Positions 34,374 to 42,911 of a DNA stretch of 64,000 nt are shown here, in pieces (the first letter of the stretch is position 1; each line of letters opens with the position of its first letter). A program made the position numbers and the translations under genes. The notes under the pieces are model-generated. The model saw only the letters and a list, made by a program, of their open reading frames with translations, had not been told where the DNA came from and ran no database searches. Source of the stretch: Streptomyces scabiei 87.22 (GTDB taxonomy: Bacteria; Actinomycetota; Actinomycetes; Streptomycetales; Streptomycetaceae); NCBI RefSeq assembly GCF_000091305.1, contig NC_013929.1, forward strand, positions 8,184,001-8,248,000. The letters run 5' to 3'.

Positions 34374-35804
34374 GTGAGCAGCAACAGCGGTGACGTACGG
34401 CTCTGGGGCGCCCGTTTCGCCGACGGTCCCGCGGAGGCCCTGGCGAAGCTGTCCGCGTCGGTCCACTTCGACTGGCGTCTGGCCCCGTACGACATCGCGG
34501 GCTCCCGCGCCCACGCGCGTGTGCTGCACAAGGCGGGCCTGCTCACCGAGGACGAGCTGACCCGCATGATCGCGGGCCTGGACCGGCTGGAAGCGGACGT
34601 GGCCTCGGGCGAGTTCGTCGGTACGGTCGCCGACGAGGACGTGCACACCGCCCTGGAGCGCGGCCTCCTGGAGCGGCTGGGCCCCGACCTGGGCGGCAAG
34701 CTGCGCGCCGGCCGGTCCCGCAACGACCAGGTCGCGACCCTCTTCCGGATGTACCTGCGCGACCACGCCCGTACGGTCGGCGGTCTGATCGCCGAGCTGC
34801 AGGAGGCCCTGATCGGTCTGGCGGAGGCCCACCCGGACGTGGCGATGCCCGGCCGTACGCACCTCCAGCACGCCCAGCCGGTCCTGTTCGCCCACCACGT
34901 GCTCGCCCATGTCCAGTCCCTCTCCCGGGACGCGGAGCGGCTGCGTCAGTGGGACGAGCGCACGGCCGTCTCCCCCTACGGATCGGGCGCCCTCGCGGGC
35001 AGCAGCCTCGGTCTGGACCCGGAGGCGGTGGCCAGGGACCTGGGCTTCGAGCACGGCAGCTCCGCGAACTCCATCGACGGCACGGCCTCCCGTGACTTCG
35101 TCGCCGAGTTCGCCTTCATCACCGCGATGATCGGCGTGAACCTCTCCCGGATCGCCGAGGAGGTCATCATCTGGAACACGAAGGAGTTCTCCTTCGTGAC
35201 CCTCCACGACGCCTTCTCCACGGGCTCGTCGATCATGCCGCAGAAGAAGAACCCGGACATCGCGGAGCTGGCCCGGGGCAAGTCCGGCCGTCTGATCGGC
35301 AACCTGACCGGCCTGATGGCGACGCTGAAGGCCCTGCCGCTGGCCTACAACCGCGACCTCCAGGAGGACAAGGAGCCGGTCTTCGACTCCATCGACCAGC
35401 TGGAGATCCTGCTCCCCGCCTTCACCGGCATGATGGCCACGCTCACCGTCCACCGCGAGCGCATGGAGGAACTGGCCCCGGCCGGCTTCTCCCTCGCCAC
35501 CGACGTCGCCGAGTGGCTCGTCAAGCAGGGCGTCCCCTTCCGTGTCGCCCACGAGGTCGCCGGTGAGTGCGTCAAGGTCGCCGAGTCCGAGGACAAGGAG
35601 CTGAACGACCTGACGGACGAGCAGTTCGCCAAGATCTCGGCCCACCTGACACCCGAGGTCCGCACCGTCCTGAACGTCCCGGGCGCCCTGGCCTCCCGCA
35701 ACGGCCGGGGCGGCACGGCCCCGAGCGCGGTGGCGGTCCAACTGGCCGACATCAAGCAGGACGTGGCCGCTCAGCACGCGTGGGCGACCGCGAAGAAGAG
35801 CTGA
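34374..35804 (+). CDS. argH: Argininosuccinate lyase
   Basis: 476 aa from GTG 34374 with GAGGAG at 34360-34365; upstream ATG codons lie within the ARG box. Last step of arginine synthesis: argininosuccinate to arginine and fumarate. RLWGARFADGPAEAL opens the protein, SRNDQVATLFRMYLRDH carries active-site residues, TVGGLIAELQEALIGLAEAH and HLQHAQPV follow, and the fumarase/aspartase signature GSSIMPQKKNPDIAE holds the catalytic Ser. Transcribed alone; argG is not in this window. Confidence 0.97.
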   Translation: MSSNSGDVRLWGARFADGPAEALAKLSASVHFDWRLAPYDIAGSRAHARVLHKAGLLTEDELTRMIAGLDRLEADVASGEFVGTVADEDVHTALERGLLERLGPDLGGKLRAGRSRNDQVATLFRMYLRDHARTVGGLIAELQEALIGLAEAHPDVAMPGRTHLQHAQPVLFAHHVLAHVQSLSRDAERLRQWDERTAVSPYGSGALAGSSLGLDPEAVARDLGFEHGSSANSIDGTASRDFVAEFAFITAMIGVNLSRIAEEVIIWNTKEFSFVTLHDAFSTGSSIMPQKKNPDIAELARGKSGRLIGNLTGLMATLKALPLAYNRDLQEDKEPVFDSIDQLEILLPAFTGMMATLTVHRERMEELAPAGFSLATDVAEWLVKQGVPFRVAHEVAGECVKVAESEDKELNDLTDEQFAKISAHLTPEVRTVLNVPGALASRNGRGGTAPSAVAVQLADIKQDVAAQHAWATAKKS

Positions 35805-35842
35805 GACGGGGGCAGGCGTGGGGCTGCGGAGGCGCGCCCCGT

Positions 35843-35865
35843 AAGGGGCGCGGGGAACTGCGCGA
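35843..35865 (+). repeat. Interspersed GC-rich repeat, copy 3
   Basis: AAGGGGCGCGGGGAACTGCG followed by CGAGAACCCCCACCGGAC, closely matching bases 73-110. It sits 39 bp after argH. The whole gap 35805-36105 is built of this and the hairpin repeat at 35945; no gene is seen. Confidence 0.75.
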
Positions 35866-35944
35866 GAACCCCCACCGGACGCGCAGATGCGCACCCCACC
35901 CCACGCGGAGCGCGAGGGGGGTCGAAGGGGCGCAGCCCCTGGAT

Positions 35945-35985
35945 GGAGGCACCTCCCGCTCGAGCGAAGCCGAGAGCGGGGGAGG
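35945..35985 (+). repeat. Interspersed hairpin repeat, intergenic copy
   Basis: GGAGGCACCTCCCGCTCGAG then CGAAGCCGAGAGCGGGGGAGG: CTCCCGCTC pairs with GAGCGGGGGAG. Same module as that inside the MocR gene at 15013-15047. Confidence 0.65.
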
Positions 35986-36105
35986 GACGGGTAGGGGCGG
36001 CGGGGGCGAGAACTCCCCGGAGCCCGAGCCCCCGCACCGCACGACGAAGGTCATCGCGAGTTAGGTTGGTCGGAGCCTCCAGGAGCCGACCGAACGGAGC
36101 CCGCG

Positions 36106-37077
36106 ATGCCCTTCGCCCGACTGGCCGCAGCCACCACCCCCACCTGCCACATCGGCTTCGGTCTCGCCGCAGTCGCCCGCCCCGGCTACATCACCCTCGG
36201 CCGCGACGCCGACCTCGGGGAGACCCGCACCGTCGAAGCCCTCCGCACCCGCACCCACGAACTCCTCGACGCCGCCTACGCCCAGGGCGTCCGCTACTTC
36301 GACGCGGCCCGCTCGTACGGCCGCTCGGAGGAGTTCCTCGCCGACTGGCTGAGGGCCCGGCCCGGCCCGGACGACATCGTCGTCGGCAGCAAGTGGGGCT
36401 ACACCTACACCGCCGGCTGGACCACCGACGCCGAGCGGCACGAGGTCAAGGACCACAGCCTCGGGACGTACGAGCGACAGCGCGCCGAGAGCGCCGAACT
36501 CCTCGGCGACCGGCTGGACCTCTACCAGATCCACTCGGTGACCCCGGACAGCCCGGCCCTCACCGACAAGGAACTCCACGCCCGGCTGGCGGAGGCCGCC
36601 GCCCAGGGCGTCACCATCGGCTTCTCCACCAGCGGCCCGGCCCAGGCGGAGGCCATCCGCACCGCCCTCACGGTGACCGTGGACGGCGAACCCCTGTTCC
36701 GTACCGTGCAGTCGACGTACAACGCGCTGGAGACCTCCGCCGCGCCCGCGCTCGCCGAGGCGCACGACGCCGGGCTGACCGTGATCGTCAAGGAGGGCAT
36801 GGCGAACGGCAGGCTGGCGGGCCCGCACGCCCCGGACGCGCTCCGGGCCGTCGCCGAGCGGACGGGTCTCGGCTGCGACGCGGTCGCCCTCGCGGTGGTG
36901 CTGCGGCAGCCGTGGGCCGGTGTCGTCCTGTCCGGCGCCGCCACCACCAACCAGCTCGCCTCCAACCTGCACGCGGCGGTCGTCGACCTCGACGACGAGC
37001 AGCTGGCCGGCCTCGCCGGTCTGGCCGAGGACCCGCGGACCTACTGGGACAGGCGCGCACAGCTGCCCTGGCACTGA
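36106..37077 (+). CDS. Aldo/keto reductase
   Basis: 323 aa. NADPH-dependent carbonyl reductase fold ((beta/alpha)8 barrel). Active-site residues: Asp in GVRYFDAARSYGRSE with Tyr 5 residues later, Lys in VGSKWGYTYT, His in YQIHSVTPDSPALT. The C-terminal LASNLHAAVVDLDDEQLAGL is typical. It precedes the TetR/MFS pair but has its own space of 80 bp with operator half-sites, so a substrate link with the exporter is only a possibility. Confidence 0.92.
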   Translation: MPFARLAAATTPTCHIGFGLAAVARPGYITLGRDADLGETRTVEALRTRTHELLDAAYAQGVRYFDAARSYGRSEEFLADWLRARPGPDDIVVGSKWGYTYTAGWTTDAERHEVKDHSLGTYERQRAESAELLGDRLDLYQIHSVTPDSPALTDKELHARLAEAAAQGVTIGFSTSGPAQAEAIRTALTVTVDGEPLFRTVQSTYNALETSAAPALAEAHDAGLTVIVKEGMANGRLAGPHAPDALRAVAERTGLGCDAVALAVVLRQPWAGVVLSGAATTNQLASNLHAAVVDLDDEQLAGLAGLAEDPRTYWDRRAQLPWH

Positions 37078-37100
37078 CCACACCTCCTGAACCACGGCCA

Positions 37101-37159
37101 TGAGACATGCGTGCCCCCTATGAGACATGAATGTCTCACGTGGGTTATGGTTGTCTCAT
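37101..37159. promoter_or_regulatory. Four-half-site TetR operator and leaderless promoter
   Basis: TGAGACAT at 37101-37108 and 37121-37128 and ATGTCTCA at 37131-37138, plus TTGTCTCA at 37151-37158. The central pair is a perfect 8+8 dyad with a GA spacer; the outer pair is placed symmetrically 20 bases out. TATGGT (37146-37151) can be the -10, giving an mRNA beginning at or near ATG 37158. Binding by the TetR protein encoded next would shut off the operon. Confidence 0.75.
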
Positions 37160-37724
37160 GGCCGTCGATCGTGAACACGTGCTGCGCAGTGCAGCCGCCC
37201 TGCTGACCCGCAAATCCACCGCGACGATGGACGAGGTCGCCAAGGCCGCCGGGATCAGCCGGGCCACGTTGCACCGCCACTTCGCGGGGCGCGACGCGCT
37301 CGTACGGGCGCTGGAGGCGCTCGGCATCGCGGAGTGCGAGGCCGCCCTGGACGCGGCCCGTCCCGCCGAGGGCTCCGCACCCGAGGCCGTACGACGGCTC
37401 GTGCGGGAGATCGAACCGGCCGCCGGGCTCCTCGCCTTCCTCTACAGCGAGGCGCAGCTGTTCGAGGGGGAGGGGCAGCACGAGGGCTGGTCCCGGATCG
37501 ACGACCGCATCGCGGCCCTCTTCGCCCGCGGCCAGGCGGCCGGCGAGTTCCGTATCGACCTCACCCCGGCCTGGCTCACCGAGGCGCTCTACGGCCTGCT
37601 GGCCTCCGGCGCCTGGGCCGTCGCGGACGGCCGTGTGGCCGCCAAGGACTTCACCCACATGATCGCCGAGCTGCTGCTCGGCGGCGCTCTGCGTCATCCC
37701 GCACAACCGAGAGAGGAATCATGA
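37158..37724 (+). CDS. TetR-family transcriptional repressor
   Basis: 188 aa from ATG 37158; the ATG at 37131 lies inside the operator. The N-terminal helix-turn-helix (VLRSAAALLTRKSTATMDEV, AKAAGISRATLHRHFAGRDAL) is at residues 8-55; the ligand-binding helices follow. The stop overlaps the MFS start (ATGA), so both are one operon, and the repressor most likely senses the exporter's substrate. Confidence 0.93.
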   Translation: MAVDREHVLRSAAALLTRKSTATMDEVAKAAGISRATLHRHFAGRDALVRALEALGIAECEAALDAARPAEGSAPEAVRRLVREIEPAAGLLAFLYSEAQLFEGEGQHEGWSRIDDRIAALFARGQAAGEFRIDLTPAWLTEALYGLLASGAWAVADGRVAAKDFTHMIAELLLGGALRHPAQPREES

Positions 37725-39244
37725 CCAGCACCCTGCGGCCGGCCGGCGCGACGGAGGCGGAGAAGAGGCCGGGCCGCTGGCTCGCACTCTCCGTCCTCGT
37801 GCTCGCCGTGCTGCTGGTGGCCGTCGACGCGACCGTCCTCGGTCTCGCGACGCCCTACATCAGTGAGGATCTGCAGCCGTCGGGCAACCAGCTCCTGTGG
37901 ATCGGTGACGTCTACTCGTTCGTCATCGCGGGCCTGCTCGTGTCCGCCGGCAGCCTCGGCGACCGGATCGGCCGCAAGAAGCTGCTGCTCGTCGGGGCCA
38001 CGGCGTTCGGCGCGATATCCGTGCTCAACGCCTACGCGACCTCGCCCGAGACGATGATCGTCGCGCGGGCCCTGCTCGGTGTCGCGGGTGCCACCCTGAT
38101 GCCCGCCACCCTCGCCCTGATCCGCAACCTCTTCCACGACCCGCGCGAGCGCAGCCTCGCCATCGGTATCTGGGGCGCCACGGCGTCCGCCGGCACGGCG
38201 GTCGGCCCCGTCGTCGGCGGGTTCCTGCTGGAGCACTTCTGGTGGGGTTCGGTGTTCCTGATCAACCTGCCAGTGATGGCCGTCCTCGTCCTCGTCGGCA
38301 TCAAGCTGCTCCCCGAGTCCCGCCACCCGAGCCCGGGCCCGTGGGACATGCTCAGCGTCGGCCTGTCGCTGGTCGGCATGATCGGTGTCGTGTACGCGGT
38401 GAAGGAGACCGCCTCCCACGGCCTGGGCGGCAACGCGCTCGCCGCGGGCGTGTTCGGCCTCGCCGGACTGTTCTTCTTCGTCCGCCGTCAGCTGACGCTG
38501 CCGCATCCGCTGCTGGACATGCGCCTGTTCCGCGACCGGGGCTTCTCCGGCGCGGTCCTCGCCGACCTGCTGACCATCCTCGGCCTGTCCGGCCTTGTCT
38601 TCTTCCTCTCGCAGTTCCTGCAACTCGTCCAGGGGCGGGGCCCACTGGAGGCGGGCCTCGCGGAACTGCCGGCGGCCGTCGGCGCGGTGGCCGCGGGCCT
38701 GATCGCCGGAGCCGCCGCCCGCCGTTTCTCGGTCCGTTCCGTGGTCGCGGGCGGTCTGGGGGCCATCGGCGTCGCCCTCGCCCTGCTCACGCTGGTCGAC
38801 CGCACCACCGGCTACCCCCTGATCGGCGCGGCCCTGCTGATCGTCGGCGTCGGCGCGGGTCTTTCCTTCACCGTCACCGCCGACGTCATCCTCTCCAGCG
38901 TCCCGAAGGAGCAGGCGGGCGCGGCCTCGGCCGTCTCGGAGACGGCGTACGAGCTGGGTGCCGCTCTCGGTATCGCGGTCCTGGGCTCGATCGTGACGGG
39001 CGTGTACCGCGGCTTCACGGCCCCGGCGGGCACGCCGGCCGAGGCCCACGAGTCCCTGGGCGGAGCGGTGGAGGCGGCGGCGAGCATGCCCCCGCACACG
39101 GCACAGCACATGCTCACCGCGGCCCAGGAAGCCTTCGTGGACGGCCTGACCCTGGCCGCGGGCGCAGGAGCGACGGTACTCCTGGCAACAGCAGCCACAG
39201 CCTGGCTCCTCCTACGCCCCCAACACGTACCAAAGCCCACCTGA
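37721..39244 (+). CDS. MFS multidrug exporter, DHA2 (14-helix) type
   Basis: 507 aa. Fourteen predicted membrane segments. Motif A-like GSLGDRIGRKKLLLVG after helix 2, and the antiporter motif C region GATASAGTAVGPVVGGFLLE in helix 5, mark a proton-coupled drug exporter; LLVAVDATVLGLATPYIS in helix 1 has the DHA2-type Asp. Coupled to the TetR repressor gene. Followed by a tandem repeat array and no clear terminator. Confidence 0.94.
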   Translation: MTSTLRPAGATEAEKRPGRWLALSVLVLAVLLVAVDATVLGLATPYISEDLQPSGNQLLWIGDVYSFVIAGLLVSAGSLGDRIGRKKLLLVGATAFGAISVLNAYATSPETMIVARALLGVAGATLMPATLALIRNLFHDPRERSLAIGIWGATASAGTAVGPVVGGFLLEHFWWGSVFLINLPVMAVLVLVGIKLLPESRHPSPGPWDMLSVGLSLVGMIGVVYAVKETASHGLGGNALAAGVFGLAGLFFFVRRQLTLPHPLLDMRLFRDRGFSGAVLADLLTILGLSGLVFFLSQFLQLVQGRGPLEAGLAELPAAVGAVAAGLIAGAAARRFSVRSVVAGGLGAIGVALALLTLVDRTTGYPLIGAALLIVGVGAGLSFTVTADVILSSVPKEQAGAASAVSETAYELGAALGIAVLGSIVTGVYRGFTAPAGTPAEAHESLGGAVEAAASMPPHTAQHMLTAAQEAFVDGLTLAAGAGATVLLATAATAWLLLRPQHVPKPT

Positions 39245-39265
39245 CCGGCACCCCGCGCCCCTTCC

Positions 39266-39449
39266 AGGGGCGCGGGGAACGGCGCGAGAACCCCCCACCA
39301 ACCGGCACCCGACATCGAACGAACACCCATTCAGGGGCGCGGGGAACGGCGCGAGAACCCCCCCGACCGGTCACCCGACATCAAACGAACACCCATTCAG
39401 GGGCGCGGGGAACGGCGCGAAAACCCCCACCAACCGGCACCCGACCAGG
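39266..39449 (+). repeat. Tandem array of the interspersed repeat (67-bp unit)
   Basis: Three AGGGGCGCGGGGAACGGCGC starts at 39266, 39333 and 39399 give a 66-67-bp period. The unit includes GAGAACCCCCCACCAACCGG and CATCGAACGAACACCCATTC; the third unit breaks off after CACCCGACC. It fills the gap between the MFS gene and the convergent acyltransferase. Confidence 0.85.
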
Positions 39450-39490
39450 AAGCGGACACCCCCACGCACCCACCCGCCCAACCAGCGGAG

Positions 39491-40165
39491 CTACGCCGCT
39501 TCCTTGGCCTTCGACGCGTACATATCCACATACTCCTGCCCCGACAACCGCATCACCTCGGCCATCACCGAGTCGGTCACCGCCCGCAGTACGTACCGGT
39601 CCCGGTCCATGCCCTCGTACCGGGAGAACTCCATCGCCTCGCCGAACCGCACCGTCACCCGGTGCGGCCGGGGCAGCCCCGCACCGCCCGGCTGGATCTT
39701 GTCCGTCCCGATCATCGCGAACGGCACGACCGGCGCCCCGGTCATCAACGTCAGCCGGGCGATGCCCGTGCGCCCCCGGTACAGACGGCCGTCGGGCGAC
39801 CGCGTCCCCTCGGGGTAGATGCCGAACATCCGGCCCTCGTCCAGCACCCGCCGCCCGGTCATCAGCGCCGCGACACCGCCCCGGCCGCCGTCGCGGTCGA
39901 CGGGGATCATGCCGACGCCGGTGAAGAACCAGGCCATCAGCCGGCCCTTGATCCCCTTGCCGGTGACGTACTCGTCCTTGCCGATGAAGACGACCTGCCG
40001 GTCGCAGACCAGCGGCAGGATCATCGAGTCGATGAAGGTCAGATGGTTGCCGGCGAGGATCACCGGCCCGTCTCCCGGAATGTGCTCGGCGCCCTCCACC
40101 CGGGGGCGGAACATCAGGCGCATGATCGGTCCGAGCACTGCCTTGATGAGCACGAAGCGGGACAA
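39491..40165 (-). CDS. 1-acylglycerol-3-phosphate acyltransferase-like
   Basis: 224 aa from TTG 40165, chosen because GGGAGGG precedes it by 4 bases; an ATG at 40243 would add 26 residues without a ribosome-binding site. The acyltransferase HX4D motif is in AGNHLTFIDSMIL and the glycerophosphate motif in YPEGTRSPDG; LTLMTGAPVVPFAMIGTD follows. It acylates lysophosphatidate or a related acceptor at the membrane. Divergent from the glycerophosphodiesterase gene, with the PHO-box-like array between. Confidence 0.9.
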   Translation of the reverse strand: MSRFVLIKAVLGPIMRLMFRPRVEGAEHIPGDGPVILAGNHLTFIDSMILPLVCDRQVVFIGKDEYVTGKGIKGRLMAWFFTGVGMIPVDRDGGRGGVAALMTGRRVLDEGRMFGIYPEGTRSPDGRLYRGRTGIARLTLMTGAPVVPFAMIGTDKIQPGGAGLPRPHRVTVRFGEAMEFSRYEGMDRDRYVLRAVTDSVMAEVMRLSGQEYVDMYASKAKEAA

Positions 40166-40248
40166 CAGGCCCTCCCATGTCAAGCGTTCCGGTACAAGTA
40201 TGTGCAGGTGAGGACGATACTCCCGGCTCCGGGGGTGTCGCACACCGG

Positions 40249-40292
40249 GTTCACCGAGTGGATACCAAGTGTTGACGCTGTTTTACCTGCGG
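40249..40292 (+). promoter_or_regulatory. PHO-box-like array of 11-bp direct repeats
   Basis: GTTCACCGAGT, GGATACCAAGT, GTTGACGCTGT and TTTACCTGCGG follow each other without gaps. The first unit fits the Streptomyces PhoP repeat (GTTCACC core, 11-bp period), the others match more weakly. glpQ genes are known phosphate-starvation genes in S. coelicolor (memory). The rest of 40166-40496 shows no gene. Confidence 0.5.
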
Positions 40293-40496
40293 TGACGCCC
40301 GGGTGGCGGCGTGTCACGGCCCCGAAACATGTGACGGACGTCGCGCCGGCGAACGGACGACCCGTCAAATTGCGCCACTCGTGCGACACGAGGCGTCTTC
40401 CGCGTGTTCGGTCCCAGGTCTCCCGGCAGTCACCTCCGGACACCTACGATCGTCCCGCTTTGACAGGTGCAGGGCATCACGGTGGAGGAGCCGTTC

Positions 40497-41687
40497 ATGG
40501 GGACGCAGGAGTCGCGGCAGTCGCAGGACTCGAACGAGCAGGGACGCGGAGCGGGCCGACGGGCGCTGCTCGGCGCCGCGATGCTCGGCGCGGGCGGAGC
40601 GGTCCTCGGACTGCCGGGCACGGCCACGGCCGCCGAGACCGCGTCGGGCGCGAAGTCGGGCGGCGGATACCGCAGACTGCCCGTGCCGACGATCATCGGG
40701 CACCGCGGCGCCAGCGGCTACCGCCCGGAACACACGCTCGGCTCGTACCAGCTCGCCCTCGACCTGGGCGCGCACGTCATCGAGCAGGACCTCGTGCCCA
40801 CCAAGGACGGCCACCTCGTGTGCCGTCACGAGAACGACATCACCGGCACCACCGACGTGGCGACGCACCCCGAGTTCGCCGACCGCAAGGCCACGAAGGT
40901 CGTCGACGGCGTCACGTACACCGGCTGGTTCACCGAGGACTTCACCCTCGCCGAGCTGAAGACCCTGCGCGCCAAGGAGCGCATCCCGGGCAACCGTCAG
41001 AGGAACACCCTCTACGACGGCCGCTGGGAGATCCCCACCTTCGAGGAGGTGCTGCGCTGGGCCGAGAAGGAGGGCAGGAAGCGGGGCGAGCGGGTCTGGC
41101 TGCACGTGGAGACCAAGCACCCCACCTACTTCCGCAAGCTGGGCCTCGGCCTGGAGGAGCCGCTCGCCGCGCTGCTGCGCAAGTACGACCGGCACAAGAA
41201 GAACTCGCCGGTCTTCCTGCAGTCGTTCGAACCGAGCAGCATCCAGCGCCTGAACGGCCTGGTGGACAGCCCCCTGGTCGTCCTGCTCTCCGGCGCCGCC
41301 ACCCGCCCCTGGGACTTCGTCGAGGCCGGTGACCCGCGCACGGTCGCCGACCTGGTCAAGCCGGCCGGGCTCGCCTGGATCGCGTCCTTCGCCAACGGCA
41401 TCGGCCCGACGCTCGACCTGGTCATTCCGCGCGACGCGGGCGGCAACCTGACGACTCCCACCACCCTCGTCGCGGACGCGCATGCCAAGGGCCTGATCCT
41501 GCACCCGTACACCATGCGCAACGAGAACACCTTCCTGCCCGCGAACTTCCGCAGGGGCGCGGACGCCAACGCCTACGGCGACGCGTTCGGCGCGTTCAAG
41601 GTGTACTTCGACACCGGCATCGACGGCATCTTCACCGACAACCCCGACACCGGCCTGCTGGCCCGTGCGGACTTCGTGGGCGACTGA
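40497..41687 (+). CDS. glpQ: Exported glycerophosphodiester phosphodiesterase
   Basis: 396 aa from ATG 40497 (GGTGGAGGAG upstream). The signal region GRGAGRRALLGAAMLGAGG has a twin arginine, suggesting Tat export. It hydrolyses glycerophosphodiesters (and teichoic-acid linkages in some relatives) to glycerol-3-phosphate. The catalytic block is PTIIGHRGASGYRPEHTLGS with IEQDLVPTKDGHLVCRHEND; LHVETKHPTYF and QSFEPSSIQRL are also typical of GlpQ. Probably phosphate-regulated through the array at 40249-40292. Confidence 0.94.
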   Translation: MGTQESRQSQDSNEQGRGAGRRALLGAAMLGAGGAVLGLPGTATAAETASGAKSGGGYRRLPVPTIIGHRGASGYRPEHTLGSYQLALDLGAHVIEQDLVPTKDGHLVCRHENDITGTTDVATHPEFADRKATKVVDGVTYTGWFTEDFTLAELKTLRAKERIPGNRQRNTLYDGRWEIPTFEEVLRWAEKEGRKRGERVWLHVETKHPTYFRKLGLGLEEPLAALLRKYDRHKKNSPVFLQSFEPSSIQRLNGLVDSPLVVLLSGAATRPWDFVEAGDPRTVADLVKPAGLAWIASFANGIGPTLDLVIPRDAGGNLTTPTTLVADAHAKGLILHPYTMRNENTFLPANFRRGADANAYGDAFGAFKVYFDTGIDGIFTDNPDTGLLARADFVGD

Positions 41688-41690
41688 GCC

Positions 41691-41709
41691 GGCCGGGGGA
41701 ATCCCGGCC
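41691..41709 (+). terminator. Hairpin after glpQ
   Basis: GGCCGGG-GGAAT-CCCGGCC, a 7-bp stem 3 bases after the stop codon. Confidence 0.6.
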
Positions 41710-41751
41710 GTCAACACATGAACCCCCTGCCCCGATTGGGGTGACTTCCGT

Positions 41752-41778
41752 CCGCCCCGGCAACCCCTGCCGGGGCGG
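41752..41778 (+). terminator. Perfect hairpin before the sigma-like gene
   Basis: CCGCCCCGGCA (41752-41762) and TGCCGGGGCGG (41768-41778) form an 11-bp stem with an ACCCC loop, 16 bases before ATG 41795. It could end glpQ transcription or modulate translation of the next gene. Confidence 0.5.
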
Positions 41779-41794
41779 TGGCGTCCCGGGGCAT

Positions 41795-42301
41795 ATGACA
41801 CACGACCTGCTGACCGTCCTCCGCCCCCTGCTGGCCGCGGAGGCGTCGGCCGAGGCCCACGCGGCCGGCGCCGAGGCGGGGGACCTGGAGCAGGCGGTCT
41901 GGCTGCGCCTGCTGGAACGGCTCGACGCCGACGGCCCGCCCGCCGACCCGGAGGGCTGGCTGCGCGGCGCCGTCCGCTTCGAGGCGCGCCTCAGCCGCCG
42001 CACGGCCCGGCGTGAACTGCCCTACACCGCCGAGCCCGCCGACGAGCACGCGCCCGGCCCCGAGCACCAGGCCCTGACCGCCGCCCGCCGCCGCGCGCTG
42101 TACGCGGCCGTACGCCGGCTCCCCGGGCGCTGCCCCCGGCTGCTCGCGGCCCTGCTGTCCCCGAACGACCTCACCTATCGCGAGATCGCGGGCGAGTTGG
42201 GTATCTCACAGGGCAGCCTGGGCCCGGAACGCTCCAGATGTCTGGGATGTCTTCGGCGATTGCTGGCCACGGAGGTTGCGGCACACGAACCACGGGGATA
42301 G
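41795..42301 (+). CDS. Sigma-70-family (ECF-like) factor
   Basis: 168 aa. A region-2-like segment (GDLEQAVWLRLLERLDADG, DPEGWLRGAVRFEARLSRR) and a region-4 helix-turn-helix (ALYAAVRRLPGRCPRLLAALL, LTYREIAGELGISQGSLGPERSRCLGCLRRL) are recognisable. Region 2 is short and not canonical, so it may be a weak or atypical factor. No anti-sigma gene is beside it. Target promoters unknown. Confidence 0.8.
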   Translation: MTHDLLTVLRPLLAAEASAEAHAAGAEAGDLEQAVWLRLLERLDADGPPADPEGWLRGAVRFEARLSRRTARRELPYTAEPADEHAPGPEHQALTAARRRALYAAVRRLPGRCPRLLAALLSPNDLTYREIAGELGISQGSLGPERSRCLGCLRRLLATEVAAHEPRG

Positions 42302-42346
42302 GAGTGAAGGACATCGGGTGAGCAGGTGAGCGGGAGGCGTGCACAC

Positions 42347-42844
42347 ATGGGCATGAGCGTGACCATCGCGGTGGCGACCGAGCAGGACGCCGAGCAGATC
42401 TTCAGGCTGCAGTACCTGTGCTTCCAGGGCGAGGCGGCCCTGTACGGCAACTACCGCATCGACCCGCTCGTCCAGAGCCTCGACTCCGTCCGCGAGGAGG
42501 TCGCCTCGGACTGCGTGTTCGTGGCCAGGCTCGGTGACGAAGTGGTCGGCTCCGTGCGCGGCGCCCTCGACGCCGACGGCACCGCGGCCATCGGCAAGCT
42601 CTGCGTCCACCCGCGCCTCCAGGGCCACGGCATCGGCGCGCGCCTGTTGCGCGCCGCCGAGTCGGCCCTCGCCGGAGAGCGCGGCGCCACCAGGTTCCGC
42701 CTCAGCGCGGGCCACCGCAGCGAGGGCAACCTGCGGCTCTACCGCCGGGTCGGCTACGAGACCGTGGGGACCAGCCAGGGCCGGGACGGGGTGCCGATGG
42801 TGGTGCTGGAGAAGCCCGCGGAGGCGTACGCGACGACGGCGTGA
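42347..42844 (+). CDS. GNAT-family N-acetyltransferase
   Basis: 165 aa from ATG 42347, with GGGAGG 9 bases upstream. Acetyl-CoA motif KLCVHPRLQGHGIGARLLRA then NLRLYRRVGYETVG. VFVARLGDEVVGSVRGALD gives the central strands. Substrate unknown. 45 bp after the sigma-like gene and may be cotranscribed with it. Confidence 0.9.
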   Translation: MGMSVTIAVATEQDAEQIFRLQYLCFQGEAALYGNYRIDPLVQSLDSVREEVASDCVFVARLGDEVVGSVRGALDADGTAAIGKLCVHPRLQGHGIGARLLRAAESALAGERGATRFRLSAGHRSEGNLRLYRRVGYETVGTSQGRDGVPMVVLEKPAEAYATTA

Positions 42845-42911
42845 CAGCGGCCCCGGAAGGGGGCGGAAGCAGGGCGTCGGCCGCGACGGTTCTCCGGCCG
42901 TCTGAGGTCCC

